Shown: piece after piece, positions 8,101-17,092 of the stretch | Layout: every line of letters begins with the position of its first letter | Position numbering within the stretch: position 1 is the first letter of the stretch | Assembly (NCBI RefSeq): GCF_033239625.1 | Contig: NZ_BTCK01000009.1 | Location: 83,546-147,545, forward strand | DNA length: 64,000 bases | DNA from: Paenibacillus_T sp033239625 | Lineage (GTDB): Bacteria > Bacillota > Bacilli > Paenibacillales > Paenibacillaceae | Direction of reading: 5' to 3' | Notes under the pieces: model-generated | Told to the model about the DNA's origin: nothing | The model's database searches: none | The model's input: only the letters and a program-made list of their open reading frames with translations | Made by a program: the position numbers and the translations under genes

Positions 8101-11100
8101 CCCGCCTCGTATAAATCTTTTTCAATAAGCCAACCAAGTGCATTCCACTTACTCTTTGTTTTTTTACCTAACTCATCCTTTGACGTGACCTCATTATTTA
8201 CATCGTCATACGTGTACTCTTGGTAAGTTGTTTGCTCCGAGTTTTTAACTGTTTTTACACGGTTTTTAACATCGTAAGTATATGTGGTTGTCTTTTGGTT
8301 ACCATCGGTGTACGTGAGCACATTACCCGTTGAATAGTCGTATGTTGCACTAATGACTCGAGATTTTCCCGTCCCATCCATATCTGTATAATTCGAAGAC
8401 AATTGGATTGGGTAAGCATGGGTTGTCGTGTCGTAAATAACGCTCGTTATTTGATCTTTCTCTCCATTTTCCTTTGTGATGCTGGTGATATTGCCATAAA
8501 TATCGTACCCATAACCCACTTGTCTCCTCAAGACACCACTAATGGAATTATCTCGAATTTCTATTTTCGTTACAGAACCTTGTCCATTACGAGTTAGTGA
8601 TGTAAATAAGTTAGTTGTCCCATTTGCTGTCGTGGTTGAGTTTTCTAAGAGATGCGTTGAAGCATTATAAACATTAGTTGTAATATTATTTCTTTCATCT
8701 ATGGATGTTAGTATATTACCGTAGTCGTCATAGGTAGCAGATGTGATTAAATGTGGAGTTTGGGTCGTCGTCGTTGTCGTGGTCTGTTCCGAATATGACT
8801 CGGTCTTAATCGGATTAGGATTACCCTTCACCTCGTCATACGTATAGCTGGTCTTGCGGCTCAGGTTCGATTGTTGAACACCCGTTACATCTACATTAGT
8901 AAGATAATATTGTGCTGCAACATCTTCACTTGGGAATACCTTCTTGAATCTATAATTTGTTGTGGTATCTGTTGTAAATAGATTTGTAGAAACGATCGCA
9001 CCTGTGGTCGTATACGTTTCACCGATATCTTTCGGGTATGTTACATATGCATAATTGTAAGTTTTCGTCAGTCCATTCTCTATCAACTCTTCACTTCGAT
9101 CATGGATTCGATAGACTTGATTTACTTGATTAGCTTTAACAAATCGTGTGACAGGTGCCGATTCGTAGTGGAATACAGATTTTGCACCCGTAGGATGCGT
9201 AATGCTCTTCAATAACGCATATGGGTTATCTGTGATCGGTGTTGTTCCCAGGTTATTAAACTTCGCACTTGCAATATCATAGGTATAGCTTGTTGGTAGA
9301 CCAAGTGGGTTTATAACACTGGTTAACAGTTCTTTGCCGTTCTGTGAAGTTTTGTTATAGATGACCGTCTTCGTTCCACTGGTTAGCGTAACATTTGTCG
9401 TGGTATAGCTGATTTGAATCGTATTTCCGATTGCATCTGTTATGGTCGTCAGCACTTGGCCATATGGACTTACGGATGTGTACTTGAATGAAACGGTGTT
9501 GTTGTATGCGTCCGCGATCTGTAGCAGTTTACCATCACTTGCAAAAAACATCTTCGTTCCGTCTATCTTCTGGAGCACATACTGCGATTGTACATTATTG
9601 ACCTGAACGGATGTATTACTTACGAATTGTAAATCCTTCCACGGATAGCCTTTCAGATTTGTTCCACTGACTTCATAGGACCCAGAATTCCCTAAATTGA
9701 CATACTGTTTGCCGTTATATGTTGAAACATAAGGGATGTTCCATCCCCAGCCTTTACCGATTGGATAGCGATTCTCGTCATCAGGCGAATATACAGTATT
9801 ACTACTTGAGTCATAACCCGATTGGTTGATTTGAGCATTAGGAGAACTTGCCACATAGGTCCGAGTATAGTATTGAATTTGACTATCGTTTCCGATTTTT
9901 CCACTTGAGGAGAGAAGCGCATCTGCACTGCTATTTAGTAAACTCTGAACGCTTTGCGCATCCGAATAGAAGTAATAAGGTCCTGCAGTACCCGATGAGA
10001 TCACTGATGAGGATCCTGTGGTATATTCAGCAGGAGATGATTTACTACGAAATGGATACGTATAAATATATTTCTTATCTGTTCCGATCTCACCGCAAGG
10101 ATGGACAGTCTCCGAGGCTATTGAAGGAATTGCTGCCGAGAGAGCAGCATTATAAGTTGTAAAATTCGAAGATGTCGTATAATACTGACCTGAACCGGTC
10201 GTTGAGAGAACCACTCCTGTGCTGCATTGAATCGTTTGAAGATACTTATCATAGGTATAAGATACGCTGTAGCCTACCGTATCCGTTTGTATGCGCGTAG
10301 CATAGCCAACCATATAAGTGGCGTAGGTATACGATACACCTGTGTCATAGAACTGCGATGCACCTGAATTATAGGTTCGTGTCAGAGCAAAGCCCAGCCC
10401 ATTTCGACCAGGAAGAGTTAAGTCGGTTTCCGAGGTTGACAACGAACCAGATAGGAATGAAATCGTTTCGTCATGTAGGGTTGCTTGATACGGAGCCTCG
10501 TTTATTTTAGGCGTAACTTGTCGTATTTCAGGCTCAGGAATCACCGCACTTGCAACTGCTTGTTCAGTGGTCTGCTGCATCTTGCTCATACTCGATTGAG
10601 TTGATACCTGTGAAAATTGATTAACCTTGGCCAAGTCTACATTGTCACCATAATCCGAAGTTACGGGTTCTGTAGATTCCGGAATATCTGTCGTTTGTAA
10701 CTCCATCTCAGGATTCAAATGATCTACAGAGGATTTTTCCCGGCTGATACTCCCGGTTCCTTCTACAAGAGCAACATATATTTGTGACAGTGTCATTCCA
10801 TTGTCCAATTGATTTTGGACCGATGATTCCGTTACACCAAACTCATCGACGATCTGAGATATTGTCAATCTCCCTTCTTGTTCTGCGAGGGACTGATTAC
10901 CTTGTTGAACGGCATTCATCTGCTTCATATAAGTTGCAATGGCTTGTTCATCTTCACTTAAAGAAACAGTTTGAGGTATTTGATCGAATATTATATTTTC
11001 AGGCTCTTCTATTGGTATCAAAGATGCTGTGTCAACATTGGATGTTTCAACATTCTCAGCTAGAACAGGTATATTAGCAAGTGAAAAAAACAAAGAGAAA

Positions 11101-11129
11101 ATGATTAGAATACTGGTTATTTTTCTCAA
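5118..11129 (-). CDS. Secreted RHS-repeat polymorphic toxin with HINT and Ntox28-like domains
   Basis: A giant exported toxin of about 2,000 residues, similar in plan to B. subtilis WapA. I prefer the TTG start at 11129: GGAGGAA lies 6 bases upstream and it gives a clean signal peptide (Arg-Lys, then a hydrophobic core, then VLAEN). The ATG at 11144 adds five residues and has no site of its own. In order: signal peptide (about 1-28); N-terminal region; many YD/RHS repeats (about 640-1590); the conserved RHS core (YLRARWYDPSVGRFINEDTY, about 1586-1633) that normally cleaves off the tip; a 120-residue linker; a pretoxin HINT domain (CFTAGTKVLT to WVHN, about 1760-1892) that could self-cleave; and a 110-residue C-terminal toxin. 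The toxin part (DHLTDMDFSG, then GNPVPKPGGGYWDHL) matches polymorphic toxin type 28 (Ntox28), a predicted RNase class. An immunity gene follows directly. Confidence 0.9.
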   Translation of the reverse strand: MRKITSILIIFSLFFSLANIPVLAENVETSNVDTASLIPIEEPENIIFDQIPQTVSLSEDEQAIATYMKQMNAVQQGNQSLAEQEGRLTISQIVDEFGVTESSVQNQLDNGMTLSQIYVALVEGTGSISREKSSVDHLNPEMELQTTDIPESTEPVTSDYGDNVDLAKVNQFSQVSTQSSMSKMQQTTEQAVASAVIPEPEIRQVTPKINEAPYQATLHDETISFLSGSLSTSETDLTLPGRNGLGFALTRTYNSGASQFYDTGVSYTYATYMVGYATRIQTDTVGYSVSYTYDKYLQTIQCSTGVVLSTTGSGQYYTTSSNFTTYNAALSAAIPSIASETVHPCGEIGTDKKYIYTYPFRSKSSPAEYTTGSSSVISSGTAGPYYFYSDAQSVQSLLNSSADALLSSSGKIGNDSQIQYYTRTYVASSPNAQINQSGYDSSSNTVYSPDDENRYPIGKGWGWNIPYVSTYNGKQYVNLGNSGSYEVSGTNLKGYPWKDLQFVSNTSVQVNNVQSQYVLQKIDGTKMFFASDGKLLQIADAYNNTVSFKYTSVSPYGQVLTTITDAIGNTIQISYTTTNVTLTSGTKTVIYNKTSQNGKELLTSVINPLGLPTSYTYDIASAKFNNLGTTPITDNPYALLKSITHPTGAKSVFHYESAPVTRFVKANQVNQVYRIHDRSEELIENGLTKTYNYAYVTYPKDIGETYTTTGAIVSTNLFTTDTTTNYRFKKVFPSEDVAAQYYLTNVDVTGVQQSNLSRKTSYTYDEVKGNPNPIKTESYSEQTTTTTTTQTPHLITSATYDDYGNILTSIDERNNITTNVYNASTHLLENSTTTANGTTNLFTSLTRNGQGSVTKIEIRDNSISGVLRRQVGYGYDIYGNITSITKENGEKDQITSVIYDTTTHAYPIQLSSNYTDMDGTGKSRVISATYDYSTGNVLTYTDGNQKTTTYTYDVKNRVKTVKNSEQTTYQEYTYDDVNNEVTSKDELGKKTKSKWNALGWLIEKDLYEAGQYKKKSLTGYNLNGSALWTEDALANRSIFAYDDWGRITQVTQPNLGIATRAYNDMTREVISTDAEGNQTKTTMDIYGQTIKTQEKRGSAGIFAIVSQQTYDQQGRLKTISDIQNNTTTYSYDSLGQLVTVNQPMGTGGNYAYQYDLLGNQTVTTYPNAMTSTKEYDELSQLVKQIDESGISTRYGYDKNGNLITVVDRNQKTLSYQYNARNWLLSKSTPGETTIVYTYNDDGSRKTMTEGTNTTSYFYKPDTGALSSITYPDGKIIEMKTYDANGSLTQMIDPANKTIDYSYLKGNLFEVKVNSQLKASYDYFKNGLNKTTILGNGITTTKTYDGPYLSDVVDTRTNNGTILNSYHYHTDNRENIDQTSINLNPSGNGSTVTSSFTYDALNRIMTASPNNEVYNYDTQGNRQTLQSDQLITPDTGTYAYDAWNRLTSVTSSDGHQVKYTYNGDDLLVGRTENGVTTRYYYLGSDIIAEGTVAANGSVTITSSYIRGNGLISKIDASTNMEGYYLFNGHGDVMEMRDATGLLINAYDYDIWGNPIASTEQTSYAAGTMTNQFRYSGEFWDDSTDLQYLRARWYDPSVGRFINEDTYKGSLTNPLTLNFYTYVENNPLISIDPSGNMSCSSQSECQYVTQVLQSDPMMGQYDQFIIDPTQLNNNLALIDQSMFLLKSGCVTDMCRASTVAVINKAYGAIIDIRNNACSYVSCLDGTATFSGVRDGFRIISQDIGSSTKEYALTPAGLIECNCFTAGTKVLTESGEKAIEDIKEGDSVLSKNEVTGELEYKEVTDIFNHETDEIYQIQVGNQVIEATYNHPFWVSGEGWKFVKDLKVGDELEQSTGETLKILSIKLLKMRTTVYNFTVDDFHTYFVSDLGIWVHNSSCKLTRTQQVTITTLQNIINDHLTDMDFSGTLRDLQGNPVPKPGGGYWDHLGEMQDSLRGLQGIQRSLNGSLQNPNLSTYSRQVLQANLNQANFYVARITSMFTKYGISF

Positions 11130-11223
11130 TCGAAGTTCCTCCATTTATTAATTTGAACACCATTTCTGAACTTCACTATCTATAATCTCCTAATTTCAAA
11201 TTCGCGATAGAATGGTAAACTCT

Positions 11224-13590
11224 CTATCCCTTATAAACTAATTGCATATCGTCTACCAATGTGGTCCCAGTCCCGTTCTCCACCTGCACGACAATTCTCA
11301 AGAACCTCGTGTCCTTAGAAGTCTGGAAACCTATTTCCTTATAAACCCAGTCACTTCCCGCGCTACTATTCGCATCGAGTTTAGTCGACTTCACCAATTG
11401 ATTAGAGGCGGAATATTCATCAAGGCGAACGTAAGTTTTTCCCGACAGGTTTACATTTTTGAACCAAGAGCCATATACATAGTTTTTGAGAGGCTCAACC
11501 GGGATGTCAGTTTCGGTGTTAACGCTCGCAGTTCCTGCCTGTGGAGAGGAGAAAACTATCGTATAGTTGCCGTAGCCGTTATCGATATTACTATGACTGT
11601 CACCAGAAGATTGAATTTTCATGATTCCGCCATTCGTCCAATTAGATTGGCCTAATTCAAAGTCTGCGTTCCGAACGCCCGGACTTATTTTAATGCCGTC
11701 GAAATATGCGGAGCCCTTTGTCCCGGGATCCGCTACGATATCGACGGTCATCCACGAGGTCATACTGCTAGGACTAAACGATATACTTTTAAACTCCCAT
11801 GTGTTTGTCCCTTTGCTGGACGATAAAAGTTTGCTCCCTGTACGTATTAACCCAAAGTAATAATGGTATTCCTTCCACGTAATATAAATATTACCTGATG
11901 CTGTATTGTCCATTAAATATCCAGACAAGGTGTATTGATCGCGGAATTTAACAGCGATCGGATAGCTGGACGTTGTGCTTGCTTGCGCCGTCGCTGTTGA
12001 AGATGAGAAGCCGAGACTAAACGTATCTTTGCTAATTGTCTGAGAGATCTGCATTTGATCGCCCAAATTCCAATTCATTCCTCCTAAGTTGAAATCTCCG
12101 TTCTCTAGAAGGTTGTATTGCAAGGAGGATCTAAGCAAGTTACCATTCCGGTCGAATGAGTTGCTTTTCAAGTGGCCAGTAGACAATCTGCTAGAAGCTA
12201 ATCTGTTATTCGCATCATACTGATATTGAATTGAGCTTGTATTAAAATAAACGCTCAGGGAGGGTTTCGCAGTATTAAAATCCCCATTAACCGTGCCGAA
12301 GGTTGAATTCGAAGGATATAAACCGATCATAGTGATACCATTGCGATATGTATCAGCTACCATCCCTGATACATCCCAGGAATATTGGTCTCCTTTCGAC
12401 CCGGGATTGTTTGCAATAATACGAGTCGTTTGGTTATTCATTGAATATTTTGGCCTACCCGTCGTACTGTTCTGGCTAACTGGTGTTGTAACTTGGCGGG
12501 CCCTAATATCATAATTATTACCATAGCTCATTAGCACGTTAACGAGAACGTAAGCATTTAGAATCGTTGCATTTCGGGGAATATTATTCGTGTAAAACGT
12601 GAGATAGGATTCGCACTGTTTGTTTGGATCCGTGGAGACAAGGAATCCATCATTGACAGTAGTACCATTCGTGCAGTAATAATATGAATTTGAATAGGTG
12701 ATCCCCACCGTTGGATCGATGTGTATCGGGTACGATAGTCCAACTCCATCCCAAGTCAGTGAGATAAACGTCTTGTTCCCCTTCTTCTGCGTTTTCATCG
12801 CAACGTCCCTCTTGTTACCGTTGCTATCCTCTAGCCAGGCGGGGAGAAGACGAAGTGGCCCAGAATTAAGTTTCTGGTCCAGAGCACCTTTAACCTCGAA
12901 TTCCAGTTGATTTGGTGCCTTAGCATCTTGAAGGTAAATGTCTTCTTTTACACCATCAGGTAATATTGACAAGGTCACAGTTGTGGATGGCCAAGCATTT
13001 TCGTATCGGATTACGCTCTTATCGTTATTGTCGATCGAACCGATCGATTTCTGCGTATTCTGTGGAGTGAAGGTTAGCTGGTCCTTACCAGAGCCTATCG
13101 TATATCCCTTGGAGAAGTTTTTGGGTAGTACTAGCTTATAAGGTACCTGCAGGGCATAAAAGGAGGTTTCTTCATTGGGGATTGATTTTTTCGCTTTGTC
13201 GGCATCTTTTCGTTTGCTCCTGGCCGTTTGGAACTCCTCTTGGATTTCACTGGAGACGGGCTTGTCTACTTGAGCTAAAGAATTCTCGTCCGTTGCCGAC
13301 GTATTAATATCGTAATATTTCTGGTCATTTCCTATATAGTGAACAGCTGAGCCATAAATAACCGACTTGTACTGTCCGGGGATCGAAGTGGGATAAGATT
13401 TGCTATTGGGCGTCCGAAGTTCTGGAATGTCCTGTCTCTCATCGGCCACTCCCAAAATTGTTTTATCCTTCTCACTTGCCGCGTTCTGTTCGTATTCTGG
13501 CTGATTAGCATTCACTAATGTCGATCCTTGAATTAAATATAAACAAAGTACTATAAGTCCTATTAGTCGAAATCTACTCCGAGCCAACAT
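11224..13590 (-). CDS. Secreted DNRLRE and carbohydrate-binding-module protein, RHS companion
   Basis: About 788 residues with a signal peptide (FRLIGLIVLCLYLIQGSTLVNA). I chose the ATG at 13590, 9 bases after AGAGG; a TTG two codons earlier is too close to that site. After a long N-terminal beta-rich region (to about 290) comes a DNRLRE-type module (about 300-455: AYVLVNV, then YSWDVSGMV, GLYPSN and PSLSVYF). Then there is one RHS-like unit (YQYDANNRLASSRL, FDRNGNLLRSS) and two CBM_4_9-like domains starting LLENGDFNLGGMNW and GVRNADFELGQSNW. The same module set forms the N-terminal half of WapA-type proteins. It is transcribed toward the RHS gene with a 79-bp gap, so the two probably form one wall-associated toxin system, with this protein as anchor or delivery part. 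That role is inference. Confidence 0.8.
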   Translation of the reverse strand: MLARSRFRLIGLIVLCLYLIQGSTLVNANQPEYEQNAASEKDKTILGVADERQDIPELRTPNSKSYPTSIPGQYKSVIYGSAVHYIGNDQKYYDINTSATDENSLAQVDKPVSSEIQEEFQTARSKRKDADKAKKSIPNEETSFYALQVPYKLVLPKNFSKGYTIGSGKDQLTFTPQNTQKSIGSIDNNDKSVIRYENAWPSTTVTLSILPDGVKEDIYLQDAKAPNQLEFEVKGALDQKLNSGPLRLLPAWLEDSNGNKRDVAMKTQKKGNKTFISLTWDGVGLSYPIHIDPTVGITYSNSYYYCTNGTTVNDGFLVSTDPNKQCESYLTFYTNNIPRNATILNAYVLVNVLMSYGNNYDIRARQVTTPVSQNSTTGRPKYSMNNQTTRIIANNPGSKGDQYSWDVSGMVADTYRNGITMIGLYPSNSTFGTVNGDFNTAKPSLSVYFNTSSIQYQYDANNRLASSRLSTGHLKSNSFDRNGNLLRSSLQYNLLENGDFNLGGMNWNLGDQMQISQTISKDTFSLGFSSSTATAQASTTSSYPIAVKFRDQYTLSGYLMDNTASGNIYITWKEYHYYFGLIRTGSKLLSSSKGTNTWEFKSISFSPSSMTSWMTVDIVADPGTKGSAYFDGIKISPGVRNADFELGQSNWTNGGIMKIQSSGDSHSNIDNGYGNYTIVFSSPQAGTASVNTETDIPVEPLKNYVYGSWFKNVNLSGKTYVRLDEYSASNQLVKSTKLDANSSAGSDWVYKEIGFQTSKDTRFLRIVVQVENGTGTTLVDDMQLVYKG

Positions 13591-13736
13591 TTTCAACTTC
13601 CTCTCAAATATAAGTTAAATTCCGTGTTAATCAAGCTCTCCTTAAAATGATGCTGTATTAAGTTTATCGATGGACCTTCCCCCTCTGTCAAAACCAAGTG
13701 AATAATACAAATTTCCATTACTTGATAATTATACAT

Positions 13737-13764
13737 ATTATGCTAATTGTAAAATACCTTACAA
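13737..13764 (-). promoter_or_regulatory. Probable sigma-A promoter for the toxin operon
   Basis: On the minus strand TTGTAA (13759-13764) is followed after 16 bases by CATAAT (13737-13742), about 145 bp upstream of the secreted companion gene. The surrounding DNA is AT-rich. No operator is evident. Confidence 0.4.
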
Positions 13765-13950
13765 AATCAACTATATCTAGAATCTACGACAAACTTCTTC
13801 CTTCTAGCGATGTTTGTGTTTAGAATCATCTCTCTCACGATGGTGCTAATTTCAGCCTAAATGGGGTTGTTCATATCCGTCATGTAATCTGTTTGGCTCG
13901 TATCGTGACGACAGACATAACGTTCTCCAATGATGACGACTATGTATGCA

Positions 13951-14089
13951 ATTTTGTGTCTCTGGAGCACAATGATTGAGAATTTGTGCTTTTTTCGATG
14001 ACACAAATTTTCCTACATTAATAATAAAAAGCCTTATATTAAAGGCTTTTTCTTTAATCTTATTGTGGGCACATTTGTGTCGCTGGACA
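13951..14089 (-). repeat. Transposon-end-like repeat cluster with core GACACAAAT
   Basis: Reading the minus strand from 14089, the sequence starts TGTC-CAGC-GACA followed by CAAATG. A second core GACACAAAT lies at 14000-14008 in opposite orientation, and partial copies (TTTTGTGTC, ATTTGTGC) lie at 13952-13989. An intrinsic terminator sits between the cores. The same plan, with another core, is seen at 20.3-20.4 kb. TGTC-N4-GACA with inward repeated sites resembles the ends of Tn7-type transposons; no transposase is present nearby. Confidence 0.5.
14026..14051. terminator. Bidirectional intrinsic terminator inside the repeat cluster
   Basis: AAAAAGCCTT pairs with AAGGCTTTTT around a 6-base loop, with A/T runs on both sides, so it works in both directions. 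It lies between two GACACAAAT cores and has no gene directly before it. Confidence 0.65.
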
Positions 14090-14104
14090 TCGGATGACAA
14101 GAAC
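14088..14104 (+). repeat. GACAAGAAC element, copy a
   Basis: TCGGATGACAAGAACTTATAT begins at 14090 and directly abuts the GACACAAAT-type end. It matches the terminal sequence at 36.0 kb (TGTCGGATGACAAGAAC) except that the first two bases are changed. A terminator follows at 14137-14158. It faces rightward, towards the oppositely oriented copy ending at 20404. Confidence 0.55.
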
Positions 14105-14136
14105 TTATATCAGCCTGTGCTTAGAAAATAAATAAA

Positions 14137-14158
14137 AGCCGCAGTGGCTGCTGCGGCT
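14137..14158 (-). terminator. Terminator of the pyruvyl transferase/Nudix cluster
   Basis: AGCCGCAG and CTGCGGCT form an 8-bp GC-rich stem; on the minus strand the tail is TTTATTTATTTTC. It lies 300 bp past the stop at 14458. Two overlapping 65-70 codon minus frames between them (14191-14432) have no support. Confidence 0.7.
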
Positions 14159-14457
14159 CTTGGTTTTGTCAACTATTGATTGGTTGGTGTTCATTTGAGC
14201 GACCGCATATATTTATATGCTAACTCGCGTTTGTCTTCGTAGTCGTCTGCAAAGTTTTGAAGATCTGAATTAGTAAAAGAAGCGCTGATTCTGTAGGAAT
14301 CTGCGTAGGTCGGGGTGGTCTTCTGCCTCCCAGCCGTACTGGCCAATGAATGCGTAGTCGTCGAGGAAATGCGTACCGCCTTCCCCATCCCCTTCCCACA
14401 GCCGCTAAGCTACCCTTGACCTTACCCTTCATTTAAAATAACTTGCCGTTATTTATG

Positions 14458-15498
14458 TTAAGGTTCCCTGCGCGATTCCAAAGAATCTTTAAGAAATTGA
14501 AGTGAATGATGACGAAATGAACTTGTTTTTAATTCGTCTATATGATCAAAAGTAACATCATCAATATTCGGAATATTTGATGGATCATACACGAAGAAAG
14601 ATGATAAGCCGAACGTATCCAACAGAGCTATCAGTCTTGAATCGATTGATTGGGGGGCTCTTGGATTAGTAGATACCGGGAATACTAACAATGGTACCTT
14701 ATATAAAATGGCAAAAACAGCCCCATGAAAAGCACTAGTAATAAAATACTTCGCGTGTTTTATGTACCCTACAAATTCCTTCGGACCAACTGCAGCTGCT
14801 CCATCAGTTGCAAGAGATATAATCTCGTATCCATACTTTTGTGAAAGTGCTTCAGCGTACTCCTGAATCACTGTAATATCTCGTAAATCATAAGTGAGTA
14901 TATAGTCTTTTTCTGTCGGAGTAGCAGCTATAGCATCCCATTCTGTTATATCAAGAAGCATTACAGGATCCAATACATGAGTAACATCTCCATTGTACAT
15001 TGCTGATACAAAAGGGATTGCACATTCTTCGCGAACAGAAACAAAGTTTAAGGAATTAACATATGGAGCAAGAATATTTTTTCGATCGTACTCTATCTCT
15101 GATCCTCCCATGCTAGCTGCGTATGCAATTTTCGTTTTTGATGCTGGAACAAAAGAAAGTGCCATACGGGGTAAAATGTCATCGGAAATAACCCATGGTA
15201 AACCCCATATTTGGTCGCTGCCACAAACAAAAATATCGTAATCATCAACACATTCTGTAATATCAGATACTGTATATAAGCGATCGCTGTGAGGAATGCT
15301 TTCGGAAAAAGTCCTAAATTGTTCAGCACATTTAGTACTTTCATATGTTTGTAAGGTGTATTCGTTTTGCCACTTGAATGTAATTTGCTCACAATGAAAT
15401 CCTAACTTAGCTATAGCTTTTTGCAGTGCATAAGCTCCAAGTTGGCCACCGTAATTATAGTTTTTGTAATAAAGAGTAATAATTCCAACTCTTCTCAT
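14458..15498 (-). CDS. Polysaccharide pyruvyl transferase family protein
   Basis: About 346 residues. The start at 15498 has GGAG 6 bases upstream; an ATG four codons earlier has no usable spacing. The N-terminus (RRVGIITLYYKNYNYGGQLG) is the nucleotide-binding start of the pyruvyl transferase family (PF04230). Further marks are DYDIFVCGSDQIWG (about 90-105), SVREECAIPF, DPVMLLD, and the C-terminal pattern FITSAFHGAVFAILYKVPLL (about 240-260), which holds the family's conserved Ser-x-x-His-Gly. Members transfer pyruvate from phosphoenolpyruvate to a sugar in wall or exopolysaccharides. It is last in a run with two Nudix genes, a context that does not identify the acceptor. Confidence 0.85.
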   Translation of the reverse strand: MRRVGIITLYYKNYNYGGQLGAYALQKAIAKLGFHCEQITFKWQNEYTLQTYESTKCAEQFRTFSESIPHSDRLYTVSDITECVDDYDIFVCGSDQIWGLPWVISDDILPRMALSFVPASKTKIAYAASMGGSEIEYDRKNILAPYVNSLNFVSVREECAIPFVSAMYNGDVTHVLDPVMLLDITEWDAIAATPTEKDYILTYDLRDITVIQEYAEALSQKYGYEIISLATDGAAAVGPKEFVGYIKHAKYFITSAFHGAVFAILYKVPLLVFPVSTNPRAPQSIDSRLIALLDTFGLSSFFVYDPSNIPNIDDVTFDHIDELKTSSFRHHSLQFLKDSLESRREP

Positions 15499-15543
15499 AA
15501 CAAGCTCCATTCCTTCAGTGGGATGTGACGCGGATGTTCCGAA

Positions 15544-16167
15544 TCATCTTATTTTCTCAGCGATCAATTTTACAACGTTTTCATAATATGATATTTCGTG
15601 TGGAACAAAGTTATCTTTGTTTATTATTTTATCAATACTTATTTTACTTTCTTCAATCATTTCATATCCTTCAACTCTAATTTGATCTAATTCACCCATC
15701 CAGAATTTATAGAAGGATTCAAATTCAGTCCTCACAATACCTGCTACTTCTTCCCTTTGAAGTAATGCTTCCTTGAGAATATTTTCACCTATGAATAAAT
15801 AAACATTGGTAAGTTCCTTATCAATAAAGCCTGTTCTATTTACGCAATACTCGATAATTCCTAGTGGTATTAATTCTTGGATTGAAACATCAATTCCAAT
15901 CTCTTCTTTAATCTCCCTTACTCCGTCCAACACAGTTTCGTGAGCCAATAAATGTCCAGCTGCGGTAATATCGAATAGGCTGGGGTAATCTTTTTTCATG
16001 GCACTTCGAAGTTGGAGATAAATATATCCTTTATCTTCTTTACTAATAAACCAGCAATGGAACGCTTCATGCCAATGCCCTAACTTATGGACTTCCTCAC
16101 GAGTAGCAATGCCAATTTGATTTCGGTTATCATCGAATATCTTTAACATTTCATTCTCCATTATCAT
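15544..16167 (-). CDS. Nudix hydrolase
   Basis: About 207 residues. A complete Nudix box (G-x5-E-x7-REIKEEIGI) lies in the first half, after HKLGHWHEAFHCWFIS, which recalls the isopentenyl-diphosphate isomerase-like Nudix branch (YfcD type). Substrate is unknown; the family cleaves nucleoside diphosphates linked to another group. The start at 16167 follows AGAGAGG by 5 bases and lies 14 bp after the stop of the next Nudix gene upstream; a further ATG at 16149 with GGAG 6 bases upstream is equally possible. Probably one transcript with its two neighbours. Confidence 0.85.
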   Translation of the reverse strand: MIMENEMLKIFDDNRNQIGIATREEVHKLGHWHEAFHCWFISKEDKGYIYLQLRSAMKKDYPSLFDITAAGHLLAHETVLDGVREIKEEIGIDVSIQELIPLGIIEYCVNRTGFIDKELTNVYLFIGENILKEALLQREEVAGIVRTEFESFYKFWMGELDQIRVEGYEMIEESKISIDKIINKDNFVPHEISYYENVVKLIAEKIR

Positions 16168-16181
16168 CAGGTCCTCTCTAA

Positions 16182-16658
16182 TTAAACGCCTACACGTAAC
16201 CACTCTGTAGGACTCTTTCTTACAAAATGCTTCTCGATAAACGCAAGGGCTTCATCATTTCCTGGTAAACTGACCCTTTCAATTGCTTCATTAATTGTGA
16301 CCCATTCATATTCACTATGTTCATAGTTTAAAATTACATCTTGATCGTCATCGACATATCCCACAAAGACAGGTGCAACATAAATATAATTTTCTTTTGC
16401 TGAATAAAATTGATCGAACTTATTTGAAGTGAAAAGAGAAACTTTTGTAATGCCTGTTTCTTCACGAACTTCTCTTAAAGCAGCTTCCCACGCTTTTTCC
16501 CCTTCTTCAATGCCTCCACCAATATAGCACCAAGTATCCCTTAATACAGAAGAGGTCCGCTTTAGTAATAACACTTTGTAATCATATTGTGTTCTCTTTA
16601 GCAAGACTACTGCAACACCACTACACCTTAATGGAACTTCATAAAGCATTTCACTCAC
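16182..16658 (-). CDS. MutT-type Nudix hydrolase
   Basis: 158 residues in one compact domain. The Nudix box at about 48-70 is complete (GGGIEEGE, then REVREETGI). It is followed by a short beta-rich half ending YEWVTINEAIERV, a typical Nudix closing strand and helix. The start is GTG at 16658 with AAGGA 9 bases upstream; an ATG three codons later is an alternative. It lies 14 bp upstream of the second Nudix gene. It may remove damaged or unusual nucleotides; the substrate cannot be read from the sequence. Confidence 0.85.
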   Translation of the reverse strand: MSEMLYEVPLRCSGVAVVLLKRTQYDYKVLLLKRTSSVLRDTWCYIGGGIEEGEKAWEAALREVREETGITKVSLFTSNKFDQFYSAKENYIYVAPVFVGYVDDDQDVILNYEHSEYEWVTINEAIERVSLPGNDEALAFIEKHFVRKSPTEWLRVGV

Positions 16659-17013
16659 AATTCACAATCCTTTCCAATGAAGTGACCGAATGGACAAAAG
16701 TTAAATTCAAATCCATTCAGGTAGTCTCTACCATGAAGTTTAACCTATTTCCTACATATGGTATGTAAACTGCTTTTTTCGCATTTAAACTCCCTCTATG
16801 GGGAATCGCGTTTCTATTAAATGCTCTTTGAATAACAGCTTGTTCATCTAATATTGCACCCTCTTGTTTCTGAGCATGAATAATCGACAGTTTCTTTGTT
16901 CTAGATTTTCTTTTCCGAAACATCATCGGTACTGAACGTATTGGAATCCCCCGCCAACGACGGTGCCGACCGCAGACAGGGTTCTGTGTTGCTACATCAT
17001 CATCGGGGCTAAC
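16659..17013. other. Intergenic, one doubtful small frame
   Basis: A minus-strand frame from an inner ATG at about 16920 down to 16717 would give a basic 68-residue protein (MFRKRKSRTKKLSIIHAQKQ at its start). No clear ribosome binding site and no family match are seen, so it is not called a gene. Nothing else stands out. Confidence 0.35.
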
Positions 17014-17062
17014 AATATAAGTGCTTGTCACTATTCGGCAAACGATATAAGTTCTTGTCAAT
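17014..17062 (-). repeat. GACAAGAAC element, copy b, two sites 30 bp apart
   Basis: ATATAAGTGCTTGTCA and ATATAAGTTCTTGTCA are direct repeats whose cores start at 17021 and 17051, exactly 30 bp apart. They share TGACAAG(A/C)ACTTATAT with copy a. They follow the terminator of the GH5 gene, on its downstream side. Confidence 0.65.
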
Positions 17063-17092
17063 TGCTTTTTGTTAGCTTAAACCAACGTAATG

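Noticed and set aside
13852..14432. Three minus frames of 65-82 codons in the gap before the pyruvyl transferase
   Set aside because: They run through terminators and repeat cores and have no start signals.
16717..17061. 114-codon minus-strand frame between the Nudix genes and GH5 glucanase 1
   Set aside because: Its first half is read through repeat copy b, no ribosome site is evident and no family match was recognised; an inner 68-codon version remains possible.
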